Source: CAYYYP01 sp964475985 (GTDB taxonomy: Bacteria > Bdellovibrionota > UBA1018 > CAYHWW01). Taken from it: a stretch of DNA of 64,000 nucleotides. Positions 17,780 to 26,206 of the stretch are shown piece after piece. Below the pieces are notes generated by a model, which worked only from the letters and a program-made list of their open reading frames with translations, was not told the DNA's origin and searched no databases. Location: the NCBI GenBank assembly GCA_964475985.1, contig CAYYYP010000002.1:134960-198959 (forward strand). Reading direction: 5' to 3'. The number at the start of each line of letters is the position of its first letter. Positions within the stretch are counted from its first letter, which is position 1. Position numbers and translations under genes: made by a program.

Positions 17780-20626
17780 ATGGAAAAAGACCCTATCTTT
17801 TTGATCGATGCCAGTTCCTTCATCTTTCGCGCATTTTTTGCCATTCCCAATCTCAGCACTAAAGCGGGGCACCCGACCAATGCCACCTACGGTTTTTTAT
17901 CCATGCTTTTAGGCATTATTCAAAATCATAAACCAAAAGCATTGATATGCGTGTACGACTCAAAGGAACCTACCTTTCGAAAAGAACGATATGCAGAATA
18001 CAAATCAAATCGCGGCGCCCCGCCCGATCTTTTAGTGCCCCAGTTTGACGACATCGCAAAAGCAGTAGAACTCCTTGGTGTACGCTCCCTGAGAAAATCA
18101 GGTTTTGAGGCCGATGATCTTATCGGAGGTTTAGTTCATGAATTCCATGAACATCCCATCCGCATCGTATCCGGCGATAAAGATCTCATGCAGCTCGTAA
18201 CGGACCGAGTGCAAGTGGTGGACACCATGAAAAATATTTTTTATGGACCGGCGCAGGTCGAGGAAAAATTCGGTGTAAAACCGGAACTCATTACCGATTA
18301 TCTAGGGCTTGTGGGCGATGATTCAGACAACATCCCAGGCGTTGAAGGCGTTGGCCCAAAAACCGCGGTGGCGCTGCTAAAGGAGTATGGATCCCTTGAA
18401 GCGGTGCTGGTCGCAGCTCCCAATATTAAAGGAAAGCGCGGTGAAACATTACTGAAGTCGGCGGAGCTTGCCAGGCTTTCAAAAGAGCTCGCCACCGTAA
18501 TTACAGATTTTAAAGCCATGGAATGTGGCCCTTGCACCTTAGAAGAGTGCCAACTACCGCAGACCATAAGTCATGAACTTATGGAGTTCTTAAAAACTTT
18601 AGAGCTTCACTCCTTAGCCGCAAGGCTTAAGGCGCAGTGGGGGGCAAATCTTCAAGGAGGGCCCGATCCAACAGCCGCGTCAAGTACGGCGCCGGCCGCG
18701 TCGTCCGGCACGGGGCTAGTGGCTACTTCTGAACAACTCCCTACGGCGGCGGCTGTAAATGAATACGCCATATCTGTAACAGCTAGCGCTAAACTTCATG
18801 GCATCACCACCAAACCAGAATGGAAAAAACTTTTTGAAACCTTACGGACGGTGCCCGAGTTTGCGTTTGATACAGAAACCAAAGGCCTTCGTGCGCGCGA
18901 CATAGAAATGGTGGGCATGAGTTTTTGTTACAATGAAACAGACGCGTACTACATTCCCTTGCGCCACCAACAATCAGAATTGGGTCAGACTCAGCTGAGT
19001 TGGGATGAGATTAAAGGCGACGTAGCTGAATTATTTCACAGGAACCCTACGCATAACCAAGTTATCGTCGCACAGAATTTAAAATATGATCTCAAGGTCC
19101 TAAAGAGCGAGGGCCTTGCCCAAGGTTATTCTTTCGGTATGGGGCAAGAATTTTTTGATCCTCTCATTTGCCATTACCTGCTTGATCCAGAGAGCAAACA
19201 TAATCTTGATGCCATGTCGCAGTCCTATTTAGGGCAGGCCAAGGGTGATTTTGAAAAACTTGTGGAAGGAAAAATCGATTTTTCCGAAGTGCGCATTGAA
19301 GATGCCATCCAATATGCAGCAAGGGACGCATGGCTTACTTATTTATTAAAAAAGCCGCTCGAAGCTCAAATGCAAAAGCGCAGTCAGGTTACACCTATAA
19401 ATTCGGTGCATAGTTTAAGTGGGCTTTTTAAAAATATCGAAATGCCCCTGGTCCTCATTCTTGCGCAAATGGAGTGGGACGGTATTGCGCTCGATGCGAG
19501 AGTGCTTGATAAATTATCCATAGAATTTGCGGCAGAATTAAAAACCCTTGAAGCTCAGATTTTTGAAAAGGCTGGGCAAACTTTTAATCTCGCTTCACCC
19601 AAACAGCTTTCAGAAATCCTTTTTCAAAAACTAGGTTTACCCGTTGTGCGGAAAACCAAGACGGGATTCTCCACCGATGTTGATGTGCTTGAAAAATTAA
19701 GTTCCCTGCATGAGGTCCCGGCACTTGTATTACGTGTACGCGAACTCACAAAACTTAAGGGCACTTACGTTGATGTGTTGCCGGGGCTAGTGGAGAAGGA
19801 CGGTCGAGTTCACGCTCAGTTCAATCAAACGGTCGCTGCCACGGGAAGGCTCTCAAGTTCCAATCCTAATCTTCAGAATATTCCCATTAAGACTCTCACC
19901 GGTCGGCAAGTGCGTAAGGCGTTTGTAGCAAGTACTGGTCATGATTTAGTGGGTGCAGATTACTCGCAGGTAGAACTCAGACTAGTGGCCCACTTAAGCG
20001 GCGATGAAGTCATGAAGCGAGCATTTCTTGAGAATGCCGACATCCACAGCCTTACCGCAGCAGAGATTTTTCACATTCCATTAAGCAATGTAAGCTCTGA
20101 TCAACGGCGTATTGCTAAGGCCATTAATTTTGGTCTGATCTATGGAAAAACGGCCTTTGGCTTATCGGAGGAATTAGGAATTTCACGCAAGGAAGCTGTA
20201 ACCTACATTGAAACTTATTTTCATCGTTATGCTGGAGTTAAGAAATTCATGGAGGATTCCGTGGTGGCGGCTCGCAAAGCTGGTGGTGCCACGACGATTT
20301 TTGGTCGGGAGCGCCCCATCCGAGATCTCATGTCTAAAAATGTTGCCGTTAAAAATAACGCAGAGCGAATGGCCATCAATACGCCGGTGCAAGGGTCGGC
20401 CGCCGATATGATGAAAAAAGCGATGGTTGATTTAGCTCCGCACCTAGATGCACTGAACGCACGCATGATTTTACAAGTGCACGATGAACTGGTTTTAGAA
20501 GTTCCCCACGATAAAACTGAAGAGGCTAGGAGGCGTTTGACGCAGACCATGGAGAACGCCGTGCAGTTGAGTGTACCGGTTAAGACAGATAGTAATATTG
20601 CAGTAAATTGGTTTGATTTGGGATGA
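17780..20626 (+). CDS. polA: DNA polymerase I
   Basis: 948 aa, full length. The 5'-3' exonuclease domain (1-290) begins with 'FLIDASSFIFRAFFA'. A Thr/Ala/Ser linker (about 295-330) leads to the 3'-5' proofreading domain with all acidic residues: 'FDTET', 'NLKYDLKVL' and 'YAARDAWLTY'. The polymerase domain (about 560-948) has motif A 'DYSQVELRLVAHLSG', motif B 'RRIAKAINFGLIYG' and motif C 'QVHDELVLEVP'. It fills gaps during repair and removes RNA primers. Nothing is truncated. ATG 17780 has only a weak upstream AAGG. Confidence 0.97.
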   Translation: MEKDPIFLIDASSFIFRAFFAIPNLSTKAGHPTNATYGFLSMLLGIIQNHKPKALICVYDSKEPTFRKERYAEYKSNRGAPPDLLVPQFDDIAKAVELLGVRSLRKSGFEADDLIGGLVHEFHEHPIRIVSGDKDLMQLVTDRVQVVDTMKNIFYGPAQVEEKFGVKPELITDYLGLVGDDSDNIPGVEGVGPKTAVALLKEYGSLEAVLVAAPNIKGKRGETLLKSAELARLSKELATVITDFKAMECGPCTLEECQLPQTISHELMEFLKTLELHSLAARLKAQWGANLQGGPDPTAASSTAPAASSGTGLVATSEQLPTAAAVNEYAISVTASAKLHGITTKPEWKKLFETLRTVPEFAFDTETKGLRARDIEMVGMSFCYNETDAYYIPLRHQQSELGQTQLSWDEIKGDVAELFHRNPTHNQVIVAQNLKYDLKVLKSEGLAQGYSFGMGQEFFDPLICHYLLDPESKHNLDAMSQSYLGQAKGDFEKLVEGKIDFSEVRIEDAIQYAARDAWLTYLLKKPLEAQMQKRSQVTPINSVHSLSGLFKNIEMPLVLILAQMEWDGIALDARVLDKLSIEFAAELKTLEAQIFEKAGQTFNLASPKQLSEILFQKLGLPVVRKTKTGFSTDVDVLEKLSSLHEVPALVLRVRELTKLKGTYVDVLPGLVEKDGRVHAQFNQTVAATGRLSSSNPNLQNIPIKTLTGRQVRKAFVASTGHDLVGADYSQVELRLVAHLSGDEVMKRAFLENADIHSLTAAEIFHIPLSNVSSDQRRIAKAINFGLIYGKTAFGLSEELGISRKEAVTYIETYFHRYAGVKKFMEDSVVAARKAGGATTIFGRERPIRDLMSKNVAVKNNAERMAINTPVQGSAADMMKKAMVDLAPHLDALNARMILQVHDELVLEVPHDKTEEARRRLTQTMENAVQLSVPVKTDSNIAVNWFDLG

Positions 20627-20653
20627 GAAAAACCGGCATGGAGATTGCTTAGG

Positions 20654-20672
20654 TATAATCTTAGAAAAGGAG
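20654..20672 (+). promoter_or_regulatory. TATAAT box and RBS of the Gln/Arg-rich gene
   Basis: A perfect TATAAT occurs at 20654-20659 and AAGGAG at 20667-20672, 7 bases before ATG 20680. No good -35 is seen at 16-18 bases. A start site from this box would leave only about 14 bases of leader, so the promoter reading is tentative; the ribosome site is convincing. Confidence 0.3.
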
Positions 20673-20679
20673 AATTTTT

Positions 20680-21111
20680 ATGAAACCTACTCAAGACTCA
20701 ACAAGCTCCAACCAAGCTGGTTCCATCGGCGCACAAGGTCAAAATGACGCAACTGGCCAGAGACAAGATGCGCAAGGCCAAAGACAAAACGTTCCTGGTC
20801 AAAGACAGGAGAATCATCGTCAAGGGGCTGGAACCATGGAGCAAGACAATCAAAGAATCTCCGGGAACTCGGGTCAGTACGAAGGAACCCGTCGCGTTGA
20901 TCAAGAGGAAAATCGCCAAATTCGTCAGGATGAAAGCGGACGTAGACGTGAAGAAGAAGATCGTCGCCTGAATCCAATGGACCGCGTTTCCGCCGAGTCA
21001 TCGGAGCGAAGTGAAACGACACCTAGAAACGATAAAGGATTTACCCCTGAAAAAGGCGTGAATCTTAACGATCAAGACCGACTTCAACGTGGCGCAACTT
21101 CCCAAAAATAG
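20680..21111 (+). CDS. hydrophilic Gln/Arg/Glu-rich repeat protein
   Basis: 143 aa of low complexity with hardly any hydrophobic residue, so it is probably disordered and cytoplasmic. Three consecutive 7-residue units begin 'GQRQ' at residues 26, 33 and 40. The C-terminal half is Arg/Glu/Asp-rich. A strong ribosome site and a following intrinsic terminator (21141-21183) show that it is a real, separately transcribed gene. The composition recalls stress-induced hydrophilic proteins, but I recognise no family. Confidence 0.7.
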   Translation: MKPTQDSTSSNQAGSIGAQGQNDATGQRQDAQGQRQNVPGQRQENHRQGAGTMEQDNQRISGNSGQYEGTRRVDQEENRQIRQDESGRRREEEDRRLNPMDRVSAESSERSETTPRNDKGFTPEKGVNLNDQDRLQRGATSQK

Positions 21112-21140
21112 GGAGTTCGTTTTCTAAAAAGTCAGTTTAA

Positions 21141-21183
21141 AAAAAGGGGAGGACTCTTAAAAGGGTTCTCCCCCTTTTTATTT
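21141..21183 (+). terminator. rho-independent terminator
   Basis: A-tract plus GGGG-AGGA (21141-21153) pairs with its complement at 21166-21179 (13 pairs, one bulged C), ending in TTTTTATTT. It lies 30 bases after the Gln/Arg-rich gene. Confidence 0.85.
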
Positions 21184-21253
21184 GTAACAAGCGAAGTAGC
21201 GAGACGATCTGTGACGCACTGCGCTTTGCGCACCGCCCTATACTGGGCTAGCT

Positions 21254-21274
21254 GCCTATTAACGGCAAATAGGC
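21254..21274 (+). promoter_or_regulatory. hairpin next to the glycosyltransferase RBS
   Basis: GCCTATT (21254-21260) and AATAGGC (21268-21274) form a perfect 7-bp stem that ends against the purine-rich GGGG site (21275-21278) before ATG 21290. It could hinder ribosome access, but it is short and may be chance. Confidence 0.25.
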
Positions 21275-21289
21275 GGGGATTCTTCTTTG

Positions 21290-22600
21290 ATGCGCAAACT
21301 CAGCAGTCTGTATTTTTCTCATCTTTTTTTATTCTTTTCATTATTCGTCATTCGCCCCTCGTTCGCAGTTCCCTCTGAACGTGTTCGTCTTCTCATGGTT
21401 TCGGCAAACGTAGGTCAGGGCCATATTAGTTTTGAACAGGCGGCCACCCAGTGGCTTCACCAAGAATGGGGTACAGACCGAGTTGATATTCAGTCCTTGG
21501 AGGTCATGGAAAAGTTTCGTGGCTGGCAAGCCCAGAGCGTCAAAGGAACTTACCTCTGGATCATTGATCACTTGCCAGCGCTCTACGGTTTTTATTTTTC
21601 CCAGATTTCAAATTGGTCAGGCCATCAGTTCATTGAAGAGAGATTTATTTCTTCAATGATTTCCCCGAGCCTCATGGAGGCCGCCAGAAGCGCAGATCCA
21701 GATCTCATTGTATCAACCCATCCCATCCTGACTTTGCTCATCGATGAATTGCGCAGAAGGGGAGCCTTTCGTGCCCATACCCCAAGCGTTACTTTTTTAA
21801 CGGATTTCGCGTGGACGAAAGCCTACCGAACGTCTGGACTACTTGTAGTTCCTCATCCTGATATTTTGCCAAGGCTTAAAGCTCTGGGTTTGCCACCCGA
21901 AAATCTTGTTGCTGTGCCAGGCATGCTGGCCAGACGACCCTTTTATAATGATAGCCAACCTGCAAATAAAAGTCATTTAAGGCAAACTCTGGGCGTGGCT
22001 CCGGAGATTCCGCTAGTTTTAATTTCCGGGGGAGGTGAAGGCTTGGGAATGGATGCCGTGATTGCATCACTTTTAAACTTGGCACCAAGCAAGCCCCTGC
22101 AACTCGTATTCGCAACGGGTAAAAATGAAGACCTAAGGCAGCGGCTAGAAAATCTGCAAGGGCAGGGTAGGCTTCACCCGCACCTAAAAATTGTCCCACT
22201 TGGATTCGTTCAGAATATGCACGACTGGATGCGAGCGGCAGATCTTATGGTCTCAAAGCCAGGAGGTTCTACGTTAGGTGAAATTTCAGCCCTTCACCTG
22301 CCGCTCTTTGTACATTCCTTCATCGAGGGACACGAGCACATGAATTTTGACTTTTTTCATTCTAGAGGTTGGCTAGAGCACGTGACCCCGCAAGAATTTG
22401 CGGGTCTACGTATTTTACAGGATGTGGATACGCTCCTTGCCCGGGCTGAAGGCTTACGCACAAATCTGATGAGGGATTTTCCCAGACCTCAAGATACTCC
22501 CCTGGCTGTCCTTCAAGTTTTAGAAAGGGCTTGTGAATCCGCCATGATGGCCAAGCAGAGTTATTTGGGTACAAATAAAACAGGCCTTAAAAGCCGTTAA
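21290..22600 (+). CDS. GT28/MGDG-synthase-like glycosyltransferase with signal-like N-terminus
   Basis: 436 aa from ATG 21290. The N-terminal half has 'SANVGQGHISFEQAA', the diacylglycerol glycosyltransferase (MGDG synthase) signature, and the C-terminal half 'SKPGGSTLGEISALHLP', the nucleotide-sugar-binding motif shared with MurG. 'ISGGGEGLGM' marks the start of the second Rossmann lobe. Relatives transfer a sugar from UDP-sugar to diacylglycerol at the membrane. Residues 1-26 are strongly hydrophobic and look like a signal peptide or anchor, unusual for a family that uses cytoplasmic donors. The anchor reading seems likelier, since the catalytic lobes look intact. Confidence 0.75.
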   Translation: MRKLSSLYFSHLFLFFSLFVIRPSFAVPSERVRLLMVSANVGQGHISFEQAATQWLHQEWGTDRVDIQSLEVMEKFRGWQAQSVKGTYLWIIDHLPALYGFYFSQISNWSGHQFIEERFISSMISPSLMEAARSADPDLIVSTHPILTLLIDELRRRGAFRAHTPSVTFLTDFAWTKAYRTSGLLVVPHPDILPRLKALGLPPENLVAVPGMLARRPFYNDSQPANKSHLRQTLGVAPEIPLVLISGGGEGLGMDAVIASLLNLAPSKPLQLVFATGKNEDLRQRLENLQGQGRLHPHLKIVPLGFVQNMHDWMRAADLMVSKPGGSTLGEISALHLPLFVHSFIEGHEHMNFDFFHSRGWLEHVTPQEFAGLRILQDVDTLLARAEGLRTNLMRDFPRPQDTPLAVLQVLERACESAMMAKQSYLGTNKTGLKSR

Positions 22601-22679
22601 AGCGGTTGCCACCTTGAGTTAAAGATTTTGCCCAAAATCGCCGATGAGATGCATGTCCATCGAGTGAGGGGATTTTGAA

Positions 22680-23987
22680 ATGTCCAAAAAAACAAACGCT
22701 TCAGCTGCCATCCGAGTTACGGAAACTGCCGTAAAAGAAACTGGCCACGGCGCCAAAGAGAATCCATTAGACAGTATGAACTATCAGTTCGACCTAGCGG
22801 CCGATCGCCTGGGTTTAGAAAAAGATCTTCAGACGATCTTAAAAACTCCCTATCGAGAATTGCATGTTCAGATTCCGGTGAAAATGGACCACGGTGGAAT
22901 CAAAGTTTTCCACGGTTATCGCATTCAGCATAACGCTGCACGTGGGCCCTACAAAGGTGGAATCAGATATCACCAAGATGTAGATCGTGACGAAGTCTTA
23001 GCTTTGGCGACGCTGATGTCTTGGAAAACTAGCTTAGTTGATATCCCCTTCGGCGGTGCTAAAGGCGGCGTTGCCGTTGACCCCACAAAACTTTCTCGCC
23101 ACGAATTACAAAATTTAACTAGGGGGTTTATCAGCAAAATTGACCTGATCATCGGGCCCCATAGAGATATTCCTGCACCGGACGTCAATACCGATGAGCG
23201 TATCATGGCCTGGATGATGGATGAGTATGGCAAAAAACACGGCTATAACCCAGCCATCGTGACGGGTAAACCCTTGGCCTTAGGCGGAAGCCTTGGCCGA
23301 AAGGAAGCCACCGGTCGCGGCGTAGTCATCACCATTCGTGAAGCCTGCAAGGCCTTTGGCATCAACCTTAAGGGTTCAACTTGCGTAGTCCAGGGGTTTG
23401 GCAATGTCGGAAGTTTTGCGGCAAAATTCCTGCATGAATTAGGCAGCAAGGTTCTTGGCGTCACCGACGTGCATGGCGGGATATTCAATAAAAATGGTTT
23501 AGATATTCCCAAATTGCTTGAGCATGTGGCAAAAACCGGAGGGGTAGCAAACTTTCCCGGAAGCGAGCCACTTTCTAACGAGCAAATCTATCAAACCAAA
23601 TGTGACATCGTAGTGCCCGCAGCCCTAGGCGGCGTGCTTACGGAAGAAGTAGTTTCTAAAATGAATTGCCGGCTGATCGCCGAAGGTGCCAACAACCCTA
23701 CGAGCAAAGAAGCCGATCGTATGCTTTTTGAGCGTGGAATTCAGGTCATTCCCGATATTCTCTGCAACGCCGGTGGTGTTACGGTGAGTTATTTTGAATG
23801 GACACAAAATCTTCAGCAACATCGCTGGAGCCTTGAAACCGTGAACGCTGAACTTGAGCGCATCATGAGCAAGGCCTTCTCGGATGTTCTAGAATTATCC
23901 GTCAAACATAAAGTGAGCCTAAGGACCGCTTCCTTCATGCTCGCCATTGACCGCATCGCTCAGGCCACTAGACTTCGTTTGTTATAA
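22680..23987 (+). CDS. gdhA: glutamate dehydrogenase
   Basis: 435 aa, hexameric GDH type. The substrate domain shows 'ARGPYKGGIRYH' and the catalytic-lysine motif 'PFGGAKGGV'. The cofactor domain carries 'VVQGFGNVGSFAA', a Rossmann GxGxxG motif. The enzyme interconverts glutamate with 2-oxoglutarate and ammonia; the coenzyme cannot be told by eye. GAGGGG lies 9 bases before ATG 22680. An N-terminal extension of about 30 residues precedes the conserved part. It ends 11 bases from a convergent gene. Confidence 0.95.
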   Translation: MSKKTNASAAIRVTETAVKETGHGAKENPLDSMNYQFDLAADRLGLEKDLQTILKTPYRELHVQIPVKMDHGGIKVFHGYRIQHNAARGPYKGGIRYHQDVDRDEVLALATLMSWKTSLVDIPFGGAKGGVAVDPTKLSRHELQNLTRGFISKIDLIIGPHRDIPAPDVNTDERIMAWMMDEYGKKHGYNPAIVTGKPLALGGSLGRKEATGRGVVITIREACKAFGINLKGSTCVVQGFGNVGSFAAKFLHELGSKVLGVTDVHGGIFNKNGLDIPKLLEHVAKTGGVANFPGSEPLSNEQIYQTKCDIVVPAALGGVLTEEVVSKMNCRLIAEGANNPTSKEADRMLFERGIQVIPDILCNAGGVTVSYFEWTQNLQQHRWSLETVNAELERIMSKAFSDVLELSVKHKVSLRTASFMLAIDRIAQATRLRLL

Positions 23988-23998
23988 TTTAATTCAGT

Positions 23999-24826
23999 TC
24001 AGTTCAGTTCTAAAATTCCTTCGATATCGGAATAGTCGCCTTCCTCGTTAAAAGATTTAATGGGAAGGCGGCCTTCCATTCGTTTAAACGCGTGGGGTGC
24101 AGTTTGCGTAAACTCAAAAAATATGGGTCCGGCAAACATGGCGATGAAAACGCTAGACGGTTTCATTTGAAAACGAACCATCTTTTCACCTTTATCGACG
24201 ACCTTCAGAGTTAGGCCCACCGTCTCAAGCCTTGAAGGAATGATCACCCGCAGATCAAGGTCATTTTCCTTCATCAAATGGTCCCACTCCTGAAGGACAA
24301 CGCCTTGAAGCTGGCTAAAGGAGACCGTGCCCTCGCGAAGACCCTCTGAATCATCCGAAGTTTCAAGAATGTGATTCTCAAAATCCCATTTTTCAAGATG
24401 AAATTGAAGTTCATTTTGTTCCGAAGTAACTACGGCATCTTCACGGGATTGTTTTTGATGGAATTCGTAGCGCACAAACTTCATTTTTGGATTCATCGTC
24501 CCTGGTTTAGGTTTTTTTTCAAATGCCATAATGGTTTTGTCTTCCAATAATAGCTCGCCATTTAATGCGCCTTTATAACGAGTGATGAGTTCCCAGCCGT
24601 TAGCCCTATCGTGTTTTTCCGCCTCAAAGTTCGCGACCAAAGAACTGGTCAGGGCAGTTTTCTTTTTTGGAAAAAGTGCGATGGAGGGCTGTGGCTCCTT
24701 AAGGAAAATGCGCCCCTTCAAATGAGAAACCGGAGCGGCGACACTTGCAGGAATGAAGGGTGGGCATAAAAATAATGCAACGCAGCAGATCGTCCGCGGT
24801 GATATAGATGCAAAATGTCTTTTCAT
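23999..24826 (-). CDS. exported protein, unknown function
   Basis: Start set at ATG 24826 (275 aa); the longer reading would begin at TTG 24844. Residues 1-30 form a signal peptide ending near 'ASVAA'. The mature part alternates beta strands and charged loops and has no motif I recognise; 'YEFHQKQS' and similar strands suggest a beta-rich fold. Its first 12 bases overlap the start of the divergent UDG-like gene. The short tandem repeat ttcag at 23993-24010 encodes part of the C-terminus. Confidence 0.6.
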   Translation of the reverse strand: MKRHFASISPRTICCVALFLCPPFIPASVAAPVSHLKGRIFLKEPQPSIALFPKKKTALTSSLVANFEAEKHDRANGWELITRYKGALNGELLLEDKTIMAFEKKPKPGTMNPKMKFVRYEFHQKQSREDAVVTSEQNELQFHLEKWDFENHILETSDDSEGLREGTVSFSQLQGVVLQEWDHLMKENDLDLRVIIPSRLETVGLTLKVVDKGEKMVRFQMKPSSVFIAMFAGPIFFEFTQTAPHAFKRMEGRLPIKSFNEEGDYSDIEGILELN

Positions 24827-25492
24827 GTTTCTGAAACATCTCAAAAAGTACGGGGAATTATAAGCTCAAATCCGGAATGGCAAAAACACTTAGACCATTC
24901 AGTTTATGAAAAGCTAGGACGTGACCCACTTGAACCCTTACTTTTTAGCGGGAATCCTAAAGCGGGCCTTGCGATCCTAGGAAGGGATCCCGGCAAGGAT
25001 GAAATTAAATTACAAACCCCTCTCATCGGCGCCGCCGGTAAAACTTTGCGAAAAGGCCTCTTTGAATATTTCGTGGGGGGCGAGCCCAAGGATATTGCCG
25101 ATTACCGCAAAGTTGAGGATCACGTTTTTTTCGTCAATACAGTTCCCTATAAACCCAAAGGGAATTTACCCTGGGCAAAGTCGCTACAGGATGCGTTGGC
25201 GCCGGAGATTTCAAAGTTGCTGGTTGAATATTGGCGGGGAGATGTCTTGTTTTGCCTAGGTACCCAAGCCTGGAATTGGTTCTCACTCAACATGATGAAA
25301 GAACCGGTGGCGGTAGCCTCTACGGAAGAGCTTTTTTCAAAGGAGTTCTCAGTGGCCCTGACTAGGCCAGGAGCTCAAGGAAAATCGCAAAAGCAAATCA
25401 GAGTGTTTGTTTTGCCTCATCCGTCTCCGCTTAATATTCGTTGGAAGAAAAGATTTCCCGAAATTTTAAAGTCGCGACTGAAGGAAATTTAA
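24815..25492 (+). CDS. uracil-DNA glycosylase superfamily protein
   Basis: 225 aa. Three UDG superfamily signatures appear in order: 'AILGRDPGKDE' (about 51-61) with 'PLIGAAGKTLRKGL' in place of the GxxPG...G-R-x-L motif, 'FFVNTVPYKPKGN' (about 107-119), and 'VLPHPSPLN' (about 200-208). Family members remove uracil or related damaged bases from DNA. The first motif has Arg-Asp-Pro rather than the usual Glu-Ala-Pro, so substrate preference is uncertain. Cytoplasmic. Divergent from the preceding gene, with a 12-base overlap. Confidence 0.75.
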   Translation: MSFHVSETSQKVRGIISSNPEWQKHLDHSVYEKLGRDPLEPLLFSGNPKAGLAILGRDPGKDEIKLQTPLIGAAGKTLRKGLFEYFVGGEPKDIADYRKVEDHVFFVNTVPYKPKGNLPWAKSLQDALAPEISKLLVEYWRGDVLFCLGTQAWNWFSLNMMKEPVAVASTEELFSKEFSVALTRPGAQGKSQKQIRVFVLPHPSPLNIRWKKRFPEILKSRLKEI

Positions 25493-25514
25493 TTCTATTC
25501 AGGAATTCTAAACT

Positions 25515-25922
25515 TCATCCCTGACCGGGAGTCCTTGGGCCCCAGCCGGGCACTCCACGGCGCCACACCTCTGGAGAGTAAGGCGGTGCGGGCGGCGGAA
25601 CAATCTCCGGTCCACGCTCCGTAGTTTCTGGCACAACCGGCACGATCTCCAACTGCTCTTCACCAACTTCAGGTCTACGCGTTGGTGTGGGCGCCGGCGG
25701 ATTTGGATCCGGCATTTCTGGTGCATAGGGATCGTTGGGTTCAATCTCGCCGTAATTTCCGTCGGCAGAGACCCCACCCCCCATGGCTTCTAAACAAGTG
25801 AGAATGGATCCAGTCGTTTGATCAAGAGGTGACGCCCAAGCCCCGTTTAGAAAAAAGGGTTGGAATGCATAAAAAGAGAAGGCCCCGAGACTTAGAATTT
25901 TTTTAAAACTCATTGGCAACAT
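25515..25922 (-). CDS. small exported Pro-rich protein
   Basis: 135 aa from ATG 25922. Residues 5-30 are a signal peptide ending in 'AWAS'. The mature chain of about 105 residues is Pro/Glu/Gly-rich with one Cys and is probably extended or disordered. No family recognised. It stands alone, convergent with the UDG-like gene. Confidence 0.55.
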   Translation of the reverse strand: MLPMSFKKILSLGAFSFYAFQPFFLNGAWASPLDQTTGSILTCLEAMGGGVSADGNYGEIEPNDPYAPEMPDPNPPAPTPTRRPEVGEEQLEIVPVVPETTERGPEIVPPPAPPYSPEVWRRGVPGWGPRTPGQG

Positions 25923-25997
25923 ATGTCTAACTACCCCCTATGTGCACGGCCAGGGCTCGACGGTCTTTTATGCGAACCATCACATCTTTTGGTTTTA

Positions 25998-26046
25998 GGG
26001 ATTCAGAAAAGCGTCAACTCCCCCAGTCAAAACTTTTCTGAATCCC
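25998..26046. repeat. 14-bp perfect inverted repeat
   Basis: GGGATTCAGAAAAG (25998-26011) and its exact complement (26033-26046) flank a 21-base spacer. It lies in the 284-base gap between the RNase D gene end and the Pro-rich gene start, both on the minus strand. No T tract follows on the minus strand, so a terminator is uncertain. A dimeric-regulator operator or an RNA hairpin are alternatives. I see no gene in the rest of this gap. Confidence 0.7.
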
Positions 26047-26206
26047 AACTTTTAAAACAACTGCTCCACTCCCACTAACTACCGTAATGTTCATCACGCT
26101 GCTTTAAGTAGCGGACGTGTCATTTATTCACACTACGCGCGAGGTTTTGCAATAGGCCTGTAAAAATTTTCTAGTGAATTCCTATAAAAATTATATGGGC
26201 GCCGCA

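Noticed and set aside
20227..20694. 155-codon minus-strand ORF
   Set aside because: It lies opposite the polymerase domain of polA and is a shadow.
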